A stretch of DNA of 64,000 bases from contig PUDQ02000033.1 of the NCBI GenBank assembly GCA_002964805.2, positions 1,736,001-1,800,000 of the forward strand, given 5' to 3'. Under the pieces are notes generated by a model. The model saw only the letters and a program-made list of their open reading frames with translations, made no database searches and was not told the origin of the DNA. Source of the stretch: Trametes villosa (taxonomy: Eukaryota > Basidiomycota > Agaricomycetes > Polyporales > Polyporaceae). A program made the translations under genes and the position numbers. Positions 12,380 to 28,674 of the stretch are shown here, piece by piece; position 1 is the stretch's first letter; the number at the start of each line of letters is the position of its first letter.

Positions 12380-15109
12380 CTACTCCTCATCCGCCCAGCG
12401 AACCAGCCACTCCTCCCAGCCAGCCCACTCGTCCTCCCCACCCACGTCCTCCGCAAAGGTCATAAACGGACCCTCCTCGCCCTCCTTCGGCGGGCCGGGC
12501 GGACCATGGGGCGGATGGTCACTCGGCTTCCAGCGCGGGTTGATCAGCCGGTCCACGATGTGCAGCACGCCGTTGCGCGTGGGCACGTCGGACAGCTTCA
12601 CCGCGGTGCCGTGCGCGAACGTCGCGGTCTGGTAGAACGTGCGCGGGTGGTGCGGGAGCGGGATCGTGTGCGCGACCTGGATGACGTGCAGGTTCAGCGA
12701 GTGGTTCGCGAGCAGCGTCGGGTGCGTGAGGTTGCGGCTGTGCACGACGCGCGAGTGCGGCCGTGCGGGGCCGTGCGGGCCCTCGCCTCCGGGGGGCGGG
12801 GGAGGGCCGGGTTCGGGGAAGTGGGGGCCGTGTTCGAAAGGAGGGTGGTGAGGAGGGGGAGGAGGCGGCGGAGGGTGGGGGCCGTCTTCGGGGAAGTGGG
12901 GAGCACGCTCAGGGAAGTGTTCGAAAGGAGGGTGATGGGGTGGCGGAGGCGGCGGGGGCGGGTGAGGACCGTGCTCGGGGAAGTGCGGGCCATGCTCCGG
13001 CGGGAAGTGGGGTCCCTCAGACGGGCGGTCGTGGTGATGAGGCGGCGGAGGCGGGGACGGGCCGTGGTAATGGTAGTGGTAGTGGATCTCTGGGGGCGGC
13101 GGGAAGAAGTGCCCGTGGTGGTGGGGCGGACCGTGCTCGAAAGGCGGGGGCGGGGGAGGGAGAGGACCGTGCCCGTGGTGGTGGTGGTGTGGCCCGTGCT
13201 CAAACGGAGGGGGCGGGGGCGGGGGAGGGAAAGGACTGTGCTCGTGACCATGTCCGTGAGGAGGGGGGTGCGGGGCCCACGGGTCGTGAGGGCCGTCGTG
13301 ATGCGGCGGGGGCGGGGGCGGGGGCGGCGGTGGAGCACCCTTCAGCCTGTGAGCCAGCGGGTTCCTGGCTGGCATACTAGGCCACCCAGAGAACTGCTCA
13401 GGGGTCCGCACTGCGCCGGGGAATCGCCCGGAGCTGATGTTCATGAACTTGGAGCAAGCAGGGATTGGCGCGGACTCGTCCTGGGGTTCCAGCATGTTGT
13501 CGTTGTGGACCAGGTTGCCATACACGTCCCAGGCTTGATCCTCCTCCCATGCACGGCGGGCGGGAGTAGCGTCCGACTCGGTCGCGTTGTGAATGTAGTC
13601 TGCACGTATGCCGTCAGCATTGAGTCAAGGGGAGAATACGATCAATGAGCTTACCGGCATGGAGGACGAGCTCGGGGACGATGTGGAACTGCAGCAGCTT
13701 CTTGAGCACCCGCTCGCCAAACGGCGAGAAGAGGAAGAAGCGCAGTTTCCATGGCAGCCTGGAGAACGCCTTGTTCGTCGGCGCGAAGAATGTCACGGCG
13801 GGCGAGCCGTCGACGGTGTGCTTCCCGTCGGAGCCGTGCACGTCACGCCACTCAACGGCATCGGTCAAGCCTACGCGCTGGAGAGCAGAGGTCTAAGTAG
13901 GATGGGATGAGTAAATACACCCAGGATGAAGGAAGATGTTACGCACCAGGGTAGAGAACGAGTCTGGGAATAGGAAGCCAATCTGGAAGATCGACGGCGG
14001 CGGGAGGACCGGCCTGTTCACGACATGCACCAGACCTAGAAATGACGAGCGTGGTCAGCCGGAGCACTCCACACTGCGCACACATAAAGTCAAGCTCACC
14101 ATTCGCAGTCTTGATGTCGCGATGCACAATCTTGGACACAAAGTTCACGGCCACATGCGGGGAGAAGAGCCCCGGCCCGGCGGCGATACGGACGCGCAGC
14201 GACTCGCCGTCGAGCGAGCCATCGGGGAGCGCCAGCGAGGTGGCGTAGGTTACGTTCTTTGCGAGCTCCGAGACGGGGAGCGCGGAGGGCAGCGTCTCGT
14301 ACTTCAGTATCGCCTTGAGGACGGCCTTGAGGAACTTCTTCCGGTCTTCATCGTCCTTGTCGTCCTGGATGTGCACGAGGCCCTCGGCGGCGGCGAGCGC
14401 GTCCAGGAGGTCGTCCTGGCCGATGTTCTCGGTATCGAAGAGGTGGTGCGGTTCACCCTTGTGGTGAGGGCGGTGAGGGAATGCCCAGTCCGGGAGTGCG
14501 AAGAAAGTAACGCTGTAGGCAACAACGCGTCAGACAGCGTCAACGGAATAATCGAATGAATGAACATACTTGGCGGAGGTATCGTTTAGGACACTGACAG
14601 CATCCTCAGTGAAGTTGACCACCTTGAAGAGGCGAGAGAAGCTAATAATCGGATGTTAGCACGAGAAACACAGTCTGAATGAGCATATGAACGTACTCCT
14701 TGCGGCTTTCCAAGAACTGGTAGATCGTCAGGTTCTCGAAGTTAGGGGCGCCCGGCGGGGGCTCGTGAGGCGGGCCCGGACGGTGTGGCGGAGGATGGTC
14801 GGGGTGCTCCGGCGGCGGATGGCCCGGGAACGGCGGACGAGGGGTCGCCGGGGGAGGCGACCCACGATGAGGCTCGCCCGGACGGCGGTCAGGCTCGAGC
14901 TCGACGGGAACCTGCTTCGAATTCCCAAACTCCATCCCGGCGCGTTGCAGGTCCATGATCCTCTGCATCTGGGGCACAGTCCACGCCTCCTCCTGCGGTA
15001 CGTTGTACTCCTCGGCGCCTACGTAGTCGTAGTACGCCGGCTCGGGGAGCGCAGCGGCGAGCAGGCCGCCGTAGTACACGGCCGCGAGCACGGCGTGCGA
15101 CAGCTTCAT
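12380..15109 (-). CDS. Secreted fasciclin (FAS1) protein with Pro/His-rich insertion
   Basis: ATG 15109 opens MKLSHAVLAAVYYGGLLAAA, a clear signal peptide; TAG is at 12380-12382. A Pro-rich stretch (about 14745-14900) is followed by a first FAS1 domain (SVTFFALPDWAF..., through ANG near 14100) and a second one (AVTFFAPTNKAFSRLP near 13760, FHIVPELVLHAG). The last FAS1 block (TFAHGTAVKLSD, NGVLHIVDRLINP) appears only near 12530-12600. Between the two halves of the second domain lie about 190 residues of Pro and His repeats (12770-13336). FAS1 proteins act in cell adhesion and cell-wall or matrix contacts. A short acidic C-terminus follows. No GPI signal is obvious. Confidence 0.85.
12770..13336 (-). 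repeat. Pro/His-rich low-complexity repeat inside the FAS1 gene
   Basis: The DNA is a long imperfect array encoding runs of 5 to 10 prolines separated by histidine-rich units such as FEHGPHHHHHGHG, HYHYHYHG and PPFEHGPHFPE. A longer unit, with GPHPPPPPPPPHHPPFEH, appears twice in tandem. The frame stays open throughout, so it is translated, not a decayed repeat. Confidence 0.85.
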
Positions 15110-15654
15110 CCTGGGCTTCGTGGTGGAGGTCAGCGAGAGACAGGAGTCGTGGGCTGCGCTCGGCCCCACGGACGGTATATATGTGCTCTGTCTCGACCGC
15201 GGTCCTAGGCTGATGGAGATGACATCCTCAGCGGCGCATGTCCGTCGCGCGCGCGGGGGCGCAGTCGCCCTCCTCGGACCGCAGCAAGGGGCGGCGCTTG
15301 TTCTCTGACCCTGACGCGGCCGGGCGGCCGATCGTCATCCGCAGCAGAGTGGCGAGCACCGAGCAATAATGCGGGACGGAGCGCTGCTCCTGAATGTTTC
15401 AATCGCGATGACAGGCCGTGCGTGCTCGCGACGTGCGGAACAGATACGACTGCCTTACTTGACTTCGGAGGAGAGAGCGGAAGATGAGGCTATTTCGAGA
15501 GCTTGTGGCGTTTCTGATTCCGAGTCCCTGCGGTCAACAGAAGCACACAGAACACTTGCTAGCTTATATGCACAGCTGCGTGGTGTGAGAGTACGGGGAG
15601 GAAACTATGCGACATACAAAACGTGAATGGTTGGGTATCTGTCCGTCCTTTACT
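15110..15654. other. Promoter region of the FAS1 gene and 3' flank of VMA1
   Basis: 545 bases with no gene I can support. The part next to 15110 is the promoter of the FAS1 gene and includes a TATA box. The part towards 15654 is probably the VMA1 3' UTR. Confidence 0.6.
15176..15182 (-). promoter_or_regulatory. TATA box of the FAS1 gene
   Basis: TATATA(T) lies about 67 bases upstream of the ATG at 15109 on the coding strand. Confidence 0.5.
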
Positions 15655-18029
<2,375 letters not shown>

Positions 18030-18311
18030 GGTGGCGAGTGGGAGGAGAGAAGGGCGGTTAGTAGAGGGCGCAACACCTGCGCTACTGAAATGAGGTCAGG
18101 GCCGACTGACGACAGTGCACCAACTCGGGTGACGATCCGAGGACTGGCTAAGGGTCTGGTTTGCCCCAGAAAGGCAGGTGAGAGGCGTAGGCGCCCTGTG
18201 TGCGCGCTTACGCGTATGAATGAGAGTGACGCGTCCCTCGAGTGCATCTCTGACCAAGCGCGTCTGTGCACCTTACCTCTATCCTCGTCCACCACTACCA
18301 GCTCATAAGCA
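18030..18311. promoter_or_regulatory. Shared divergent promoter of VMA1 and RPT1
   Basis: 282 bases separate the two start codons, so both core promoters and both 5' UTRs lie here. I saw no clear TATA box on either strand. Confidence 0.55.
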
Positions 18312-20193
<1,882 letters not shown>

Positions 20194-20533
20194 TCTAGTA
20201 GTACCCTCTATGTTTCGTATTTACGCTCTCTTGTTATCGGATACTCCGGTTTGCACTCTGGATATGTTAGTTGCGTGCATGGCGTCTCCAATATCAGCAG
20301 GTATATAGGCTCATGGGATACCTAAGTTGACCTGCGCGTGGCCTGATCTTTGGGTGGCGTGCGGTGTAGGGAGCTCGAGGCGCACGAGCGTGTCATCTGA
20401 GCCCGTCGCGCGACGCGTCTCAGCAAGCTCCGTACCCCACAAATCTCGCTTGACATGGACCCACGTCCTCTCCCTCCCTGCTGCCCGTCTTTCAGCACTC
20501 TTGTTACCTCTCGATCCCCACGCTACCACGGTG
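20194..20533. other. Intergenic: RPT1 3' flank and kinase promoter
   Basis: 340 bases between two co-oriented genes. A long open frame on the minus strand crosses it, but this is a shadow of the GC-rich kinase gene. No other feature seen. Confidence 0.6.
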
Positions 20534-22201
20534 ATGAAACGACTTACAACAGCAGCTGGAAATGCCGCACGGCGGAGACAAAGTCGACTGCTTAGAGTGG
20601 ACTCCCAACTGAACTGCGACCTGACTCGCCTTCGCTGTGCCTCCGGCTTCTGCTCCTCTGCTTCAAGACGACATGACTTCCACTTCAACGCAGAGCCCCC
20701 TAAAGAGCTCGCCCTCTCCCCGCCCGAACTCTCGCGGCTCATCGAGGAGCACGCCAAGCAGCCGCCGCGCCCGCTCACGCTCCGCACGCTGCTCGCGCTC
20801 GCCCGGCCGCTCACACCCGCGTCCGTGCTCAAGTCCGCCGAGTACGTGTTCGCGGAGATCCCGCGGCGGCTCGCGATGCGCGCGCGCTCGCTCGAGGGGC
20901 TGCCGTTCATCGTCGGCACGAACCCGTTCATCGCGCGCACGCTGCAGGCGCACCGGCGCGCGTTCCAGTTCCTGCTCACGCATCCGCCGGTGAGGACGCT
21001 GGAGGAGAACGCGAGGTTTATTGAGCAGCTGGCGGCGCTCGTGCAGAGCCATGCGAATGATATTCCGGCGATGGCGAAGGGGTGAGTTCTGCTTGCTGTT
21101 CTTCGGGAGAGCAGGAGGGTAATTTGGATGTGTGCTTGAATAGGTTCCAGGAGTGCGCAAGGTACCTCACGCCGGAGCAGATTAGCGAGTTCCTGGACAG
21201 TACTATCCGCAATCGCATAGCCGTCCGTCTCATCGCAGAGCAGCACATTGCCATCTCTCGGGACCTCGCGCGTGGGGACGCGGACGGCGGGAGTAGCCAC
21301 TTGGGCGTGGTCGACCCGACGTGCTCCCCGAAGGAGATGATCGGTGTATGCGGGTCCTTCGTGAGCGACCTATGCGAAGCGACGCTGGGCGCGAGCCCGC
21401 AGATTGTCATCGACGGAGACGCGGATGCTACTTTCGCGTGAGTGCTCTGTACATCCTCGAACCGCTCCCGCACGCCACGACTGACCGGCCTTACGCAGCT
21501 ACGTCCCTGTGCACCTGGAGTACATCCTCACGGAGGTGCTCAAGAACTCCTTCCGTGCGACGGTCGAGTGGCACCAGCGCCACCACTCCTACTCATCCAC
21601 CGCACCCATCCCGCCCGTAGTCATCACCGTCGCCTCCCCCTCCCCCGCACCTGACGGCCTCCCCGCGTCCCAGTCCCCGCCCGCGCGCTACCTCTCCCTG
21701 CGCGTGCGCGACCAGGGCGGCGGCGTCCCGCCCGCGAACATGTCCCGCATATTCTCGTACTCATACACGACGGCGGGGCGCGGCGCGGAGGGCTCCGGCT
21801 CACACGACGAGGGCATGGGCGGCGGGCCGTACGCGGCGCAGCACATCGGCGGGAGCGCGGCGATCGACGCGGGCGCCGGCTCGGGCGGGGGTGGCGAGAG
21901 CCTGTTTGCGGAGATGGCGGGGCGCGGCGTGCAGATGGGCATGGGCACGATCGCGGGGCTGGGGTATGGGCTGCCGATGAGCAGGCTGTATGCGAGGTAG
22001 GGGGTTTATTGGGTTTGTGTTGGTGCTTTGGCTGATGCTCTGGGTAGGTATTTTGGAGGCTCGTTTGACTTTAAGTCGTTGGACGGCTGGGGTATGTGCA
22101 TTGTACTTGGTTGCATGGCATATAGCTGACCAGATTGTATAGGCAGCGACGTTTTCATCAAGCTGCGCTGTTTGGACGACGGTGGAGATATCGAGATATG
22201 A
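20534..22201 (+). CDS. Mitochondrial protein kinase of the PDK/BCKDK family
   Basis: ATG 20534 gives a basic N-terminus without early acidic residues (MKRLTTAAGNAARRRQSRLL), typical of a mitochondrial leader; TGA is at 22199-22201. Five exons. Family blocks: RPLTLRTLLALARP, LPFIVGTNPFIARTL, YILTEVLKNSFRAT (N-box), LRVRDQGGGVPP (G1 box) and GLGYGLPMSRLYARYFGGSF (G2 box, joined across an intron at 22000-22047). These histidine-kinase-like enzymes phosphorylate and switch off the pyruvate or branched-chain ketoacid dehydrogenase complex. The sequence does not tell which. The ATP lid between G1 and G2 contains an unusually long Gly-rich insert (21773-21955). Confidence 0.92.
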
Positions 22202-22582
22202 GCTCGTCCCATGTACTTGTACACTTACGAGGGAACACATTTTGTTCCCATGCGTCGCATACAGTTTGCTGCTTGAGCTTGCTGGTCGTCGTGATCACAC
22301 CAATATGCGCGAGAGGAGCACCCGAGTGCCATCGTATTATTGCGGAAGGGACGATGATGCGATGTGAAATAATGGGGGTAACAGGCGGAAGACAAATAAC
22401 AACAGCGCTCGACTTGCGGATGGAGAGGGAAGCGTGGGCGTGGATGGGGGAGATGCGTCAGGGTCAGGGAATAAAGTACAGGAACCGAATGGGGTATGGG
22501 ATAGCAAGGACCAACTAGAACAGACCAGCTCGGAAGGCGTCAGCATACGATAGTAGAGATCATGGATAGTTTGCGGGGGCGA
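22202..22582. other. Convergent 3' gap between PDK-type and DYRK-type kinase genes
   Basis: 381 bases, tail to tail. It should hold both 3' UTRs and both polyadenylation signals. No gene is visible. Confidence 0.6.
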
Positions 22583-25500
22583 TTAGGGTAGCGGCGGTCC
22601 GTATGGAGGTATCCCGGTCATGGAGATCATCTTGCAGTGGTCTAGCACATACGTCAGCTGCTGGTCCTCACTCGAGGTGTGAAGGGAAGGCGGCTTACCA
22701 TGGTACGGCTGGAATGGTATGATGACATGGATTGTGCCTGGGACGACCTGTAGGACCTCGGAGTGGAGCCCAGGGTATTCGTGGACGTGCTGGGAGTGGT
22801 CGGCACCCCCGACGTACGCGCGCTGCGTGCGGTGAGGGGCGTGGGCGCGCTGATCATGGACTTCTTCGGGGTCTCCGTGACCTTGGTGCTGCGACTGCCG
22901 AGGTTGGACGATGCGGACTGCAGCAACGCCTTCGCCGTGCTCGGCGAGGGGTTGGGGACCTTCGATCGCCGGCCAGCAGTGATGTACGGATGCCGCAATG
23001 CCGCCTGGGGCTTCAGGCGGCGCTCGGGGTCCCAGATCAGGCACTTCGAGATGAAGTCGACGAAGAGGTCGTCGCTAGGGTTCTTCAGCGCCTGCGCCAA
23101 GGTTTTGGTGCCAGGGCGTCGCCTCTTCCCCTTCGAGTTGACAACCGGTCGAGGAGCGCCAGTCGTATCTATCGATACGGTCAGCTGCCGACTCGGAACC
23201 AATGTAGGGGCAAGACATACCGAAGAAGAGCCTCTTGCGTGAGCTGCGGTTGATGAAGTCCTTGTCCGGAATCCCGAGTACTTCCATGATGCAAGCAAGC
23301 TGTTCTTGCTCGTTCTCACCGGGGAAGATCGGGAAGCCAGTGTAGAGCTCCGCCATGATGCAGCCCAAGCTCCACATGTCGATAGCCATATGGTAGTTCA
23401 TACCGAGGATGACTTCGGGTGACCGGTAGAAGCGGCTCTGGATGTATGTGTAGACTAGCGCAACGCGTCAGCTCGCGGTCTCCACAGGGTAGAGAAAGAG
23501 ACAAGTCACTTTTCTCGTGTTCAAAGCAACTGCTACCGAAATCGATAACCTTGATGGCACTCTTCGCAGGGTGACGAAGGAGAACGTTCTGAAGATTGTT
23601 GTCAGCGAGACGCATATAGTCAAACCAAAGGTAGCACGTACCTCGGGCTTCAGATCACAGTGGACGATGCGGTGGTGTCGCATGAGGGCGAGCGACTGCA
23701 GCATCTGACTGGTGAAGCGCCGGATGAGGGCGGTCGTGAAGCCATGGAAGTTGTTCGCCTTGATCAGTTCGTAGAGGTTGATGCTCAGGAGCTCCATCGC
23801 AATGCACAGATGACCACGGAAGTAGAAGTGCTCGGTCATCTTGATAACATGGTGCTTCTCCTCCGCGTCCTGCTCGAGAGTGAGTACCGCTCTGTGATGT
23901 CAGGTACAAATCAACCCACCCATTTCCGCAGGTTGTCGAGGATCTTGATCTCGACGAGGGCCTGGTGGTGGAAGCGCTTCTTGTTACGGATGATCTTGAT
24001 GGCCACCGACTCGCCAGAACCATGGTCGCGACAGTGGAGCACCTGTCCGAACGAGCCCTTGCCAAGCGTGCCCATGACTTCGTAGCGGAAGGCCAGGTGG
24101 TCGTGGTCGACCACCAGGTAGTCCCCTCGCTCGTCGTCGTAGCCGTGGTTGTTGGTCGAGTTGTCTAGCGTGGCCATCTTCTTGTCGCTGCGCGCGCCGA
24201 TGTAGTAGACATTGTCGAAGTCCAAGATCTCCTTGCACTCATACTCGGACAACCAGCGTGCTTGCTCGCTCTTCAAGACGGCTGAAAAACGGGTTAGCTC
24301 GCATACAGTCAACAATACGCTGTGATTTACCTTGTGGGGACATCGCAGGGGCAGGCGGGATAGGTTCCGGGAAGCGAAGCAATGCGTCAAGATCCTCCTG
24401 CTTAGAGCCGGTCTGGAGCTTCTTCGCCTGCTGCCGCTTGATGTACTGCATCATCTCCTCGTCACCGAGCAGCTCCTCCTCGTCGATCGAGCTGGGCGCA
24501 GGCGACGGTGTGGAGAACGACTGCCTGCTCGTCGAAGGCGATCCGATCGTTTGCTGGATGCTCGGGGTCGAGGACGAGTTGGACGTGCGCGCAGTGGGCA
24601 GGGACATCTTGGGGCTGAGGAGCTTGAGCCCCTTCGAGGGCGACAGCGCGGAGAAGCGGTGGTGCGTGTGGCTCTGCTGGGGCTGGTCATGGTGCGCGAT
24701 GGAGGACGTGGACGCGACAGAGCTCGTCGAGGACTTGCGGAGGCCGAAGGACATGGATTCGCGGTTCTTGCGGGGGATCGTCGTACCGTTCGTCGTGGAG
24801 TTCGTCGAGACCTGGCGCGGGACGCGCGAGGACGTCGTCGTCGAGGGCGAGGCGCGGACAGAGTGGCGTGCCGTGGAGGGCGTCGCCTTCGTGCTCGGGC
24901 CCTGCCCGTTCTCCAACACGCCAAACTCGTTCATCGTGTCGTTCCCAGCCGTGGGGGACGCTCCACGCGAGGAGACGAGCCCGCTGGACGATCCCACGAT
25001 CATGCTCGCCCGCCGGCTGCCGCCGTTCGCCTTGAGCGTCGGCGAGTTCGCGGCCGACGACCGGCTCGAGATCCTGGGAATCTTGGTGGGAGTCTCCTTG
25101 GAGAGCACGCCGGAGGTGTTGAGCGCGGCGATAGGAGGGCCCTCCTTGGCGTCGCGGACGACGGGCTGGAGACCACCGACAGAGGGTGAGCCAGCAATGG
25201 TGGGAAGGGGTTGGTGGCGGCGGAGGGAGGTATCGGACTGCTTTTGCATCGAGCTCACCGTTTGGGCTGTAGCCCGGGAACCGGCCCTCACGCTACCACC
25301 ACCATTCGATGACGCCAGCGATGAGGAGGACGAAGTCTTGAGGTTGGCCACGCGCTGGGCGGTGGACGGAGGCAGGGCCGACATCTGCATCGGGGGCATG
25401 GCCACGGGTTCGGCCTTCTTAGGCGACTGCTGAGCGGAGGACAGGGTCTGCACATGAATGTTCCTCAGCCCCTGGAATGGAGACGCGCGCGAGGAATGCT

Positions 25501-28500
25501 ACTCACCTTTCCCCTCTTCCTACCCATCAACACCGAGATCCTGCTCTCGCTCCGATCCTTGTCGTCCTTCCGCTTCTGTTCCCTGTCCGACGACGAGGCG
25601 GCGGTGTCGCGGCTGCTCTTCGCGTCGCTCTTCTCCTTGTCGGAGTGCAGGCTGCGCCTAGAGCTCGAGCCCTTCAGCAGCGACGGCAGCCCGAGGCTAA
25701 GCACGGAAGACTTCTTCGCCGAACCAGGCACGACGGGGGAGGAGAGGCTCGTGTCCTTTGTCGGCGAGAGCGCACTAGGAGCACGGAGGTGAGTTGTCGA
25801 CTGCGGCCCGGACGAAAGTGTGGGGGAGACGGACGTGGCTGGCACGCTCGGCGGCGGCACTTGCATAGACTGCGACGACGACCGCCGGAAGAAAGGGATC
25901 GACGAGGGCGTGAGCCGCTTCGTCGACGGGTTGCGGCGCACGGAGCCGGACGGGCTGAGCGGGGCGTTATGCGGGAGCGGCGGCACGTTCGTGCTCGCAC
26001 TGGATGCTGTCTCCGCGCGGCTCGCCACTAGACGGTCCGGCGTCTTCGAGGTAGTGATAGTTGGCGGAAGGGAGGCACTGGGGGAAGCAGGTGCGCGCGC
26101 AGAACCGACGGAGGACAAAGAGGCCAAAGAGGTGGCGGAGGCCATAGCGTCGGAGTGCACGGGCGACCAACCCTCCTTGGACGACCGCGGTGCGGGCGAC
26201 GACAATGGCTTCTCCTTTGACATCGACTTCCGGATCTGCTGCCCAAACGACATTGTGCGCGGGCTCACGGGCATGCCGGGTGACTTGGGCGCAGCCGCAT
26301 CGCGCATCGACGACGTGGACGGCGTCGAGGACAGCTTCTTGCCGAGCGCGCTCGAGAAGCTCCACTTCTTGGAGGGCGTCTTGTGGAGGTTCGTCGGCGT
26401 CGTGGACTTGGGCACCTGCAGCGAGCTGTGTTTGGACGGGGTCGTCGGAAACGGGGGCACGTCGAGAGTGGAGGGGAAAGTCACGTCGTTGAAGGTCTCC
26501 CTCCTGCTCCGGTCCGGGACGGCTTCGCCATGCTCGGTAGGCAGAGCAATGCCGGGAGACGCCAGAGGAGACTTGAACGTCGAGAGCTCCTTGGGGAGCG
26601 GCGGGACGGGCGGGACGTAGCTTTCCTCTCCAGAGTCGACGGGGGCCGCGAGGGAGGCAGCGCGGTCACGCATCGACGCCCCTTCGCTCGAGTGCCCCAC
26701 CGAGATATCGCTGCCTGCACTGTTCCTCCTGGCCTTCCCAGAAGACTGCCGGCCGGAGGCTGCGGAGACGGAGGTGGCGCTCGTGGCTGCCGACAACGAG
26801 GCAGAGTCGCGTGAACTGGCAGTGGTGGTGGGCGTGCTGGCATATGTACCCGAGGAGGTGGACCCCCGCTTGGGTGTGAAGCTCGACCGAGCACTCGTCG
26901 TCCCCGTCTTCTTCGTTGACTTCTCCGGGAGCGGCGACCCATGCTGGACGTCGTCGCCGCTGGTGACGACATGGTCGGACTCTACACCTCCGTCCGTAGA
27001 CAGACCCAGGCCCACAGTCTGTCGGTGAGCACTGTCCCTCGACTTCTCCTTCCCGCTGAGCGATGCGTGCATGCTGGAACGCTTGCTGCTGCGTCCGCCT
27101 TCGATACCCTCCCACTGGGTGGTGGCGGTAGCTTTGGCAGGAGTACCTGGTCGGCTAGTGCTGCCCATCCTGCTGTGACCGCCGATGCTAGAGCGGGCAC
27201 GTGCAGTCTTGCTGGACAACCCGTCCAGCTTCCTGAGCGCCTCCATGGTCGTCTGATCGTCCAAATCGGACCAGCCCTCCTGCGTGCCGCGCAGAAGCGA
27301 GTGGGCGACGTTGGAGGCGAGATGCGCTTGCGGGTGGAGGGGCGACGACGCGGAGCTGCTGGTGTTGCCGCCCTGCTTGAGAAACTGCTGGATGGATGAC
27401 GATGACGGGGATGGGGGGAGGTGAGAAAAGTCGGAGTTGTGCATGCGCCGCGAGTGCAGGGGCTCGCCGTGGCTCGATGATGACGAACCACCCGAAGTCT
27501 GACGCGAATGCCGTACGCTGAGCGACAGCGTGTCCCTCCTGCGCTCCTTCAGCTTGTCCTTCGGCGTGGCCGGAGCAGGCATACCAACCCCCAGACTCCT
27601 GTGCCGTCGCACCTTGTCCTTGTCCTTGACCGCGCTTGGCGTAGCATTCGGTGAATGCTTCGAGACGAGAGCACCGGAGTTGTCCAGCTCGAACTCCTCC
27701 GAGGTACGCTTTCTCGCGCGGTGTGCTGGGGATGCGAAGGAACTTGGTGGTGACGTGTTGTCGATGGGAGAGTCCAACGCAGCCGCCGCTAACGCCTCGG
27801 TGTTGTGGGAGTACGGCTTGGGCGGTGGAGGGACATCCTCGGCATGCGGCTGGGGATGACGAGGATACAGGATCTCCTCGCCACCACTCTCATCCGCCAC
27901 CGACCGTTGACTGCGTAAAGGCCGGCTGATGGACTTGACGTCCATGAGCTACAAAAGCCGCAGTTCAGCGGTGGGTCGGCGTTAAGGAGCTAGGAAGCTC
28001 TGGTTACTCACCTCGTCCTGCTCATCCTGTTCCCCGTCCACGGCCTCAATCGTCCAAGGGCTGTCAGGGTGATCCCGCTCCTGGCCATCATCGTATCCTT
28101 CCTCTTCCGCCCCTTCCTCCTCCTTGACCTCCTCCACACGCTCCTGGGGCACGAAATCGGAGTCGTCGTTACGGGCTCCCCGCGCCCAGCGAGGGGTAGC
28201 AAGTTCACCAACCCCGACCAGCGTGCGCCGGTCGATGGCCGCAGGGTCCCTTCCAGGAGTCACTGGGTCGCGTTGCAGGTAGGAGTGCATTTCGGGGGTC
28301 TTGGGCAAGCTGGGGACGGGAGGTATTGGAGACTCGGATGGGCTGTGCACACCAAAGTAGTACGGGTCTAGAGAAGACGTGGCCGACGTGGGGCGAGGGC
28401 CGTCCGTCTCAGCATCGGTGTGCTGGTCTTCAGCGCCGACGACCTGGAGGAAGGGCTGTCGAGCCGCGGTCAGTCGGGATAAGCCAACAGGACAACAGAT

Positions 28501-28674
28501 GCAAAGCGTGGCCACCTTTCGCGAATCTTTGACGACATCGCGCTCGTATCGTACATCCCCGTCCGAACCCGCCTTCGAGTCTACGATGTCCAGTGCAGGC
28601 GGCCTTTCTCTCCTCTTCGTGCGTCCTTTTTCTTGAGCCACTTGACCGGGGATGGGGGAGGACGGGGCAGACAT
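22583..28674 (-). CDS. DYRK-family protein kinase (Pom1/DYRK2-like), very long N-terminus
   Basis: ATG 28674 ([20 protein letters not shown]) to TAA 22583-22585. More than 1,200 residues of Ser/Pro-rich disordered sequence come first, most of it in one exon of about 2.4 kb (25465-27945) and a second of about 1.2 kb (24239-25450). The catalytic part follows: [17 protein letters not shown] (the DYRK-homology box), [14 protein letters not shown] (P-loop), VAIKII, HCDLKPENVLL (across an intron), [10 protein letters not shown], then [17 protein letters not shown], where YxY is the autophosphorylated activation-loop tyrosine pair of DYRKs. DYRK2-type fungal kinases such as Pom1 control cell polarity and size. 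The Pom1 link rests on kinase-domain resemblance, not on the N-terminus. Confidence 0.9.

Noticed and set aside
12506..13648. Long plus-strand frame (380 residues) opposite the FAS1 gene
   Set aside because: It is the antisense of the Pro/His repeat, giving an Arg/Val/Gly-rich product with no domain. The opposite strand has a signal peptide and FAS1 blocks.
20311..21300. Minus-strand frame of 329 residues opposite the PDK-type kinase
   Set aside because: The plus strand carries the kinase blocks; this frame has none and crosses exon-intron limits.
24258..25433. Plus-strand frame of 391 residues opposite the DYRK gene
   Set aside because: It is a shadow of a GC-rich Ser/Pro exon; no domain, and the minus strand continues into the kinase in proper exons.
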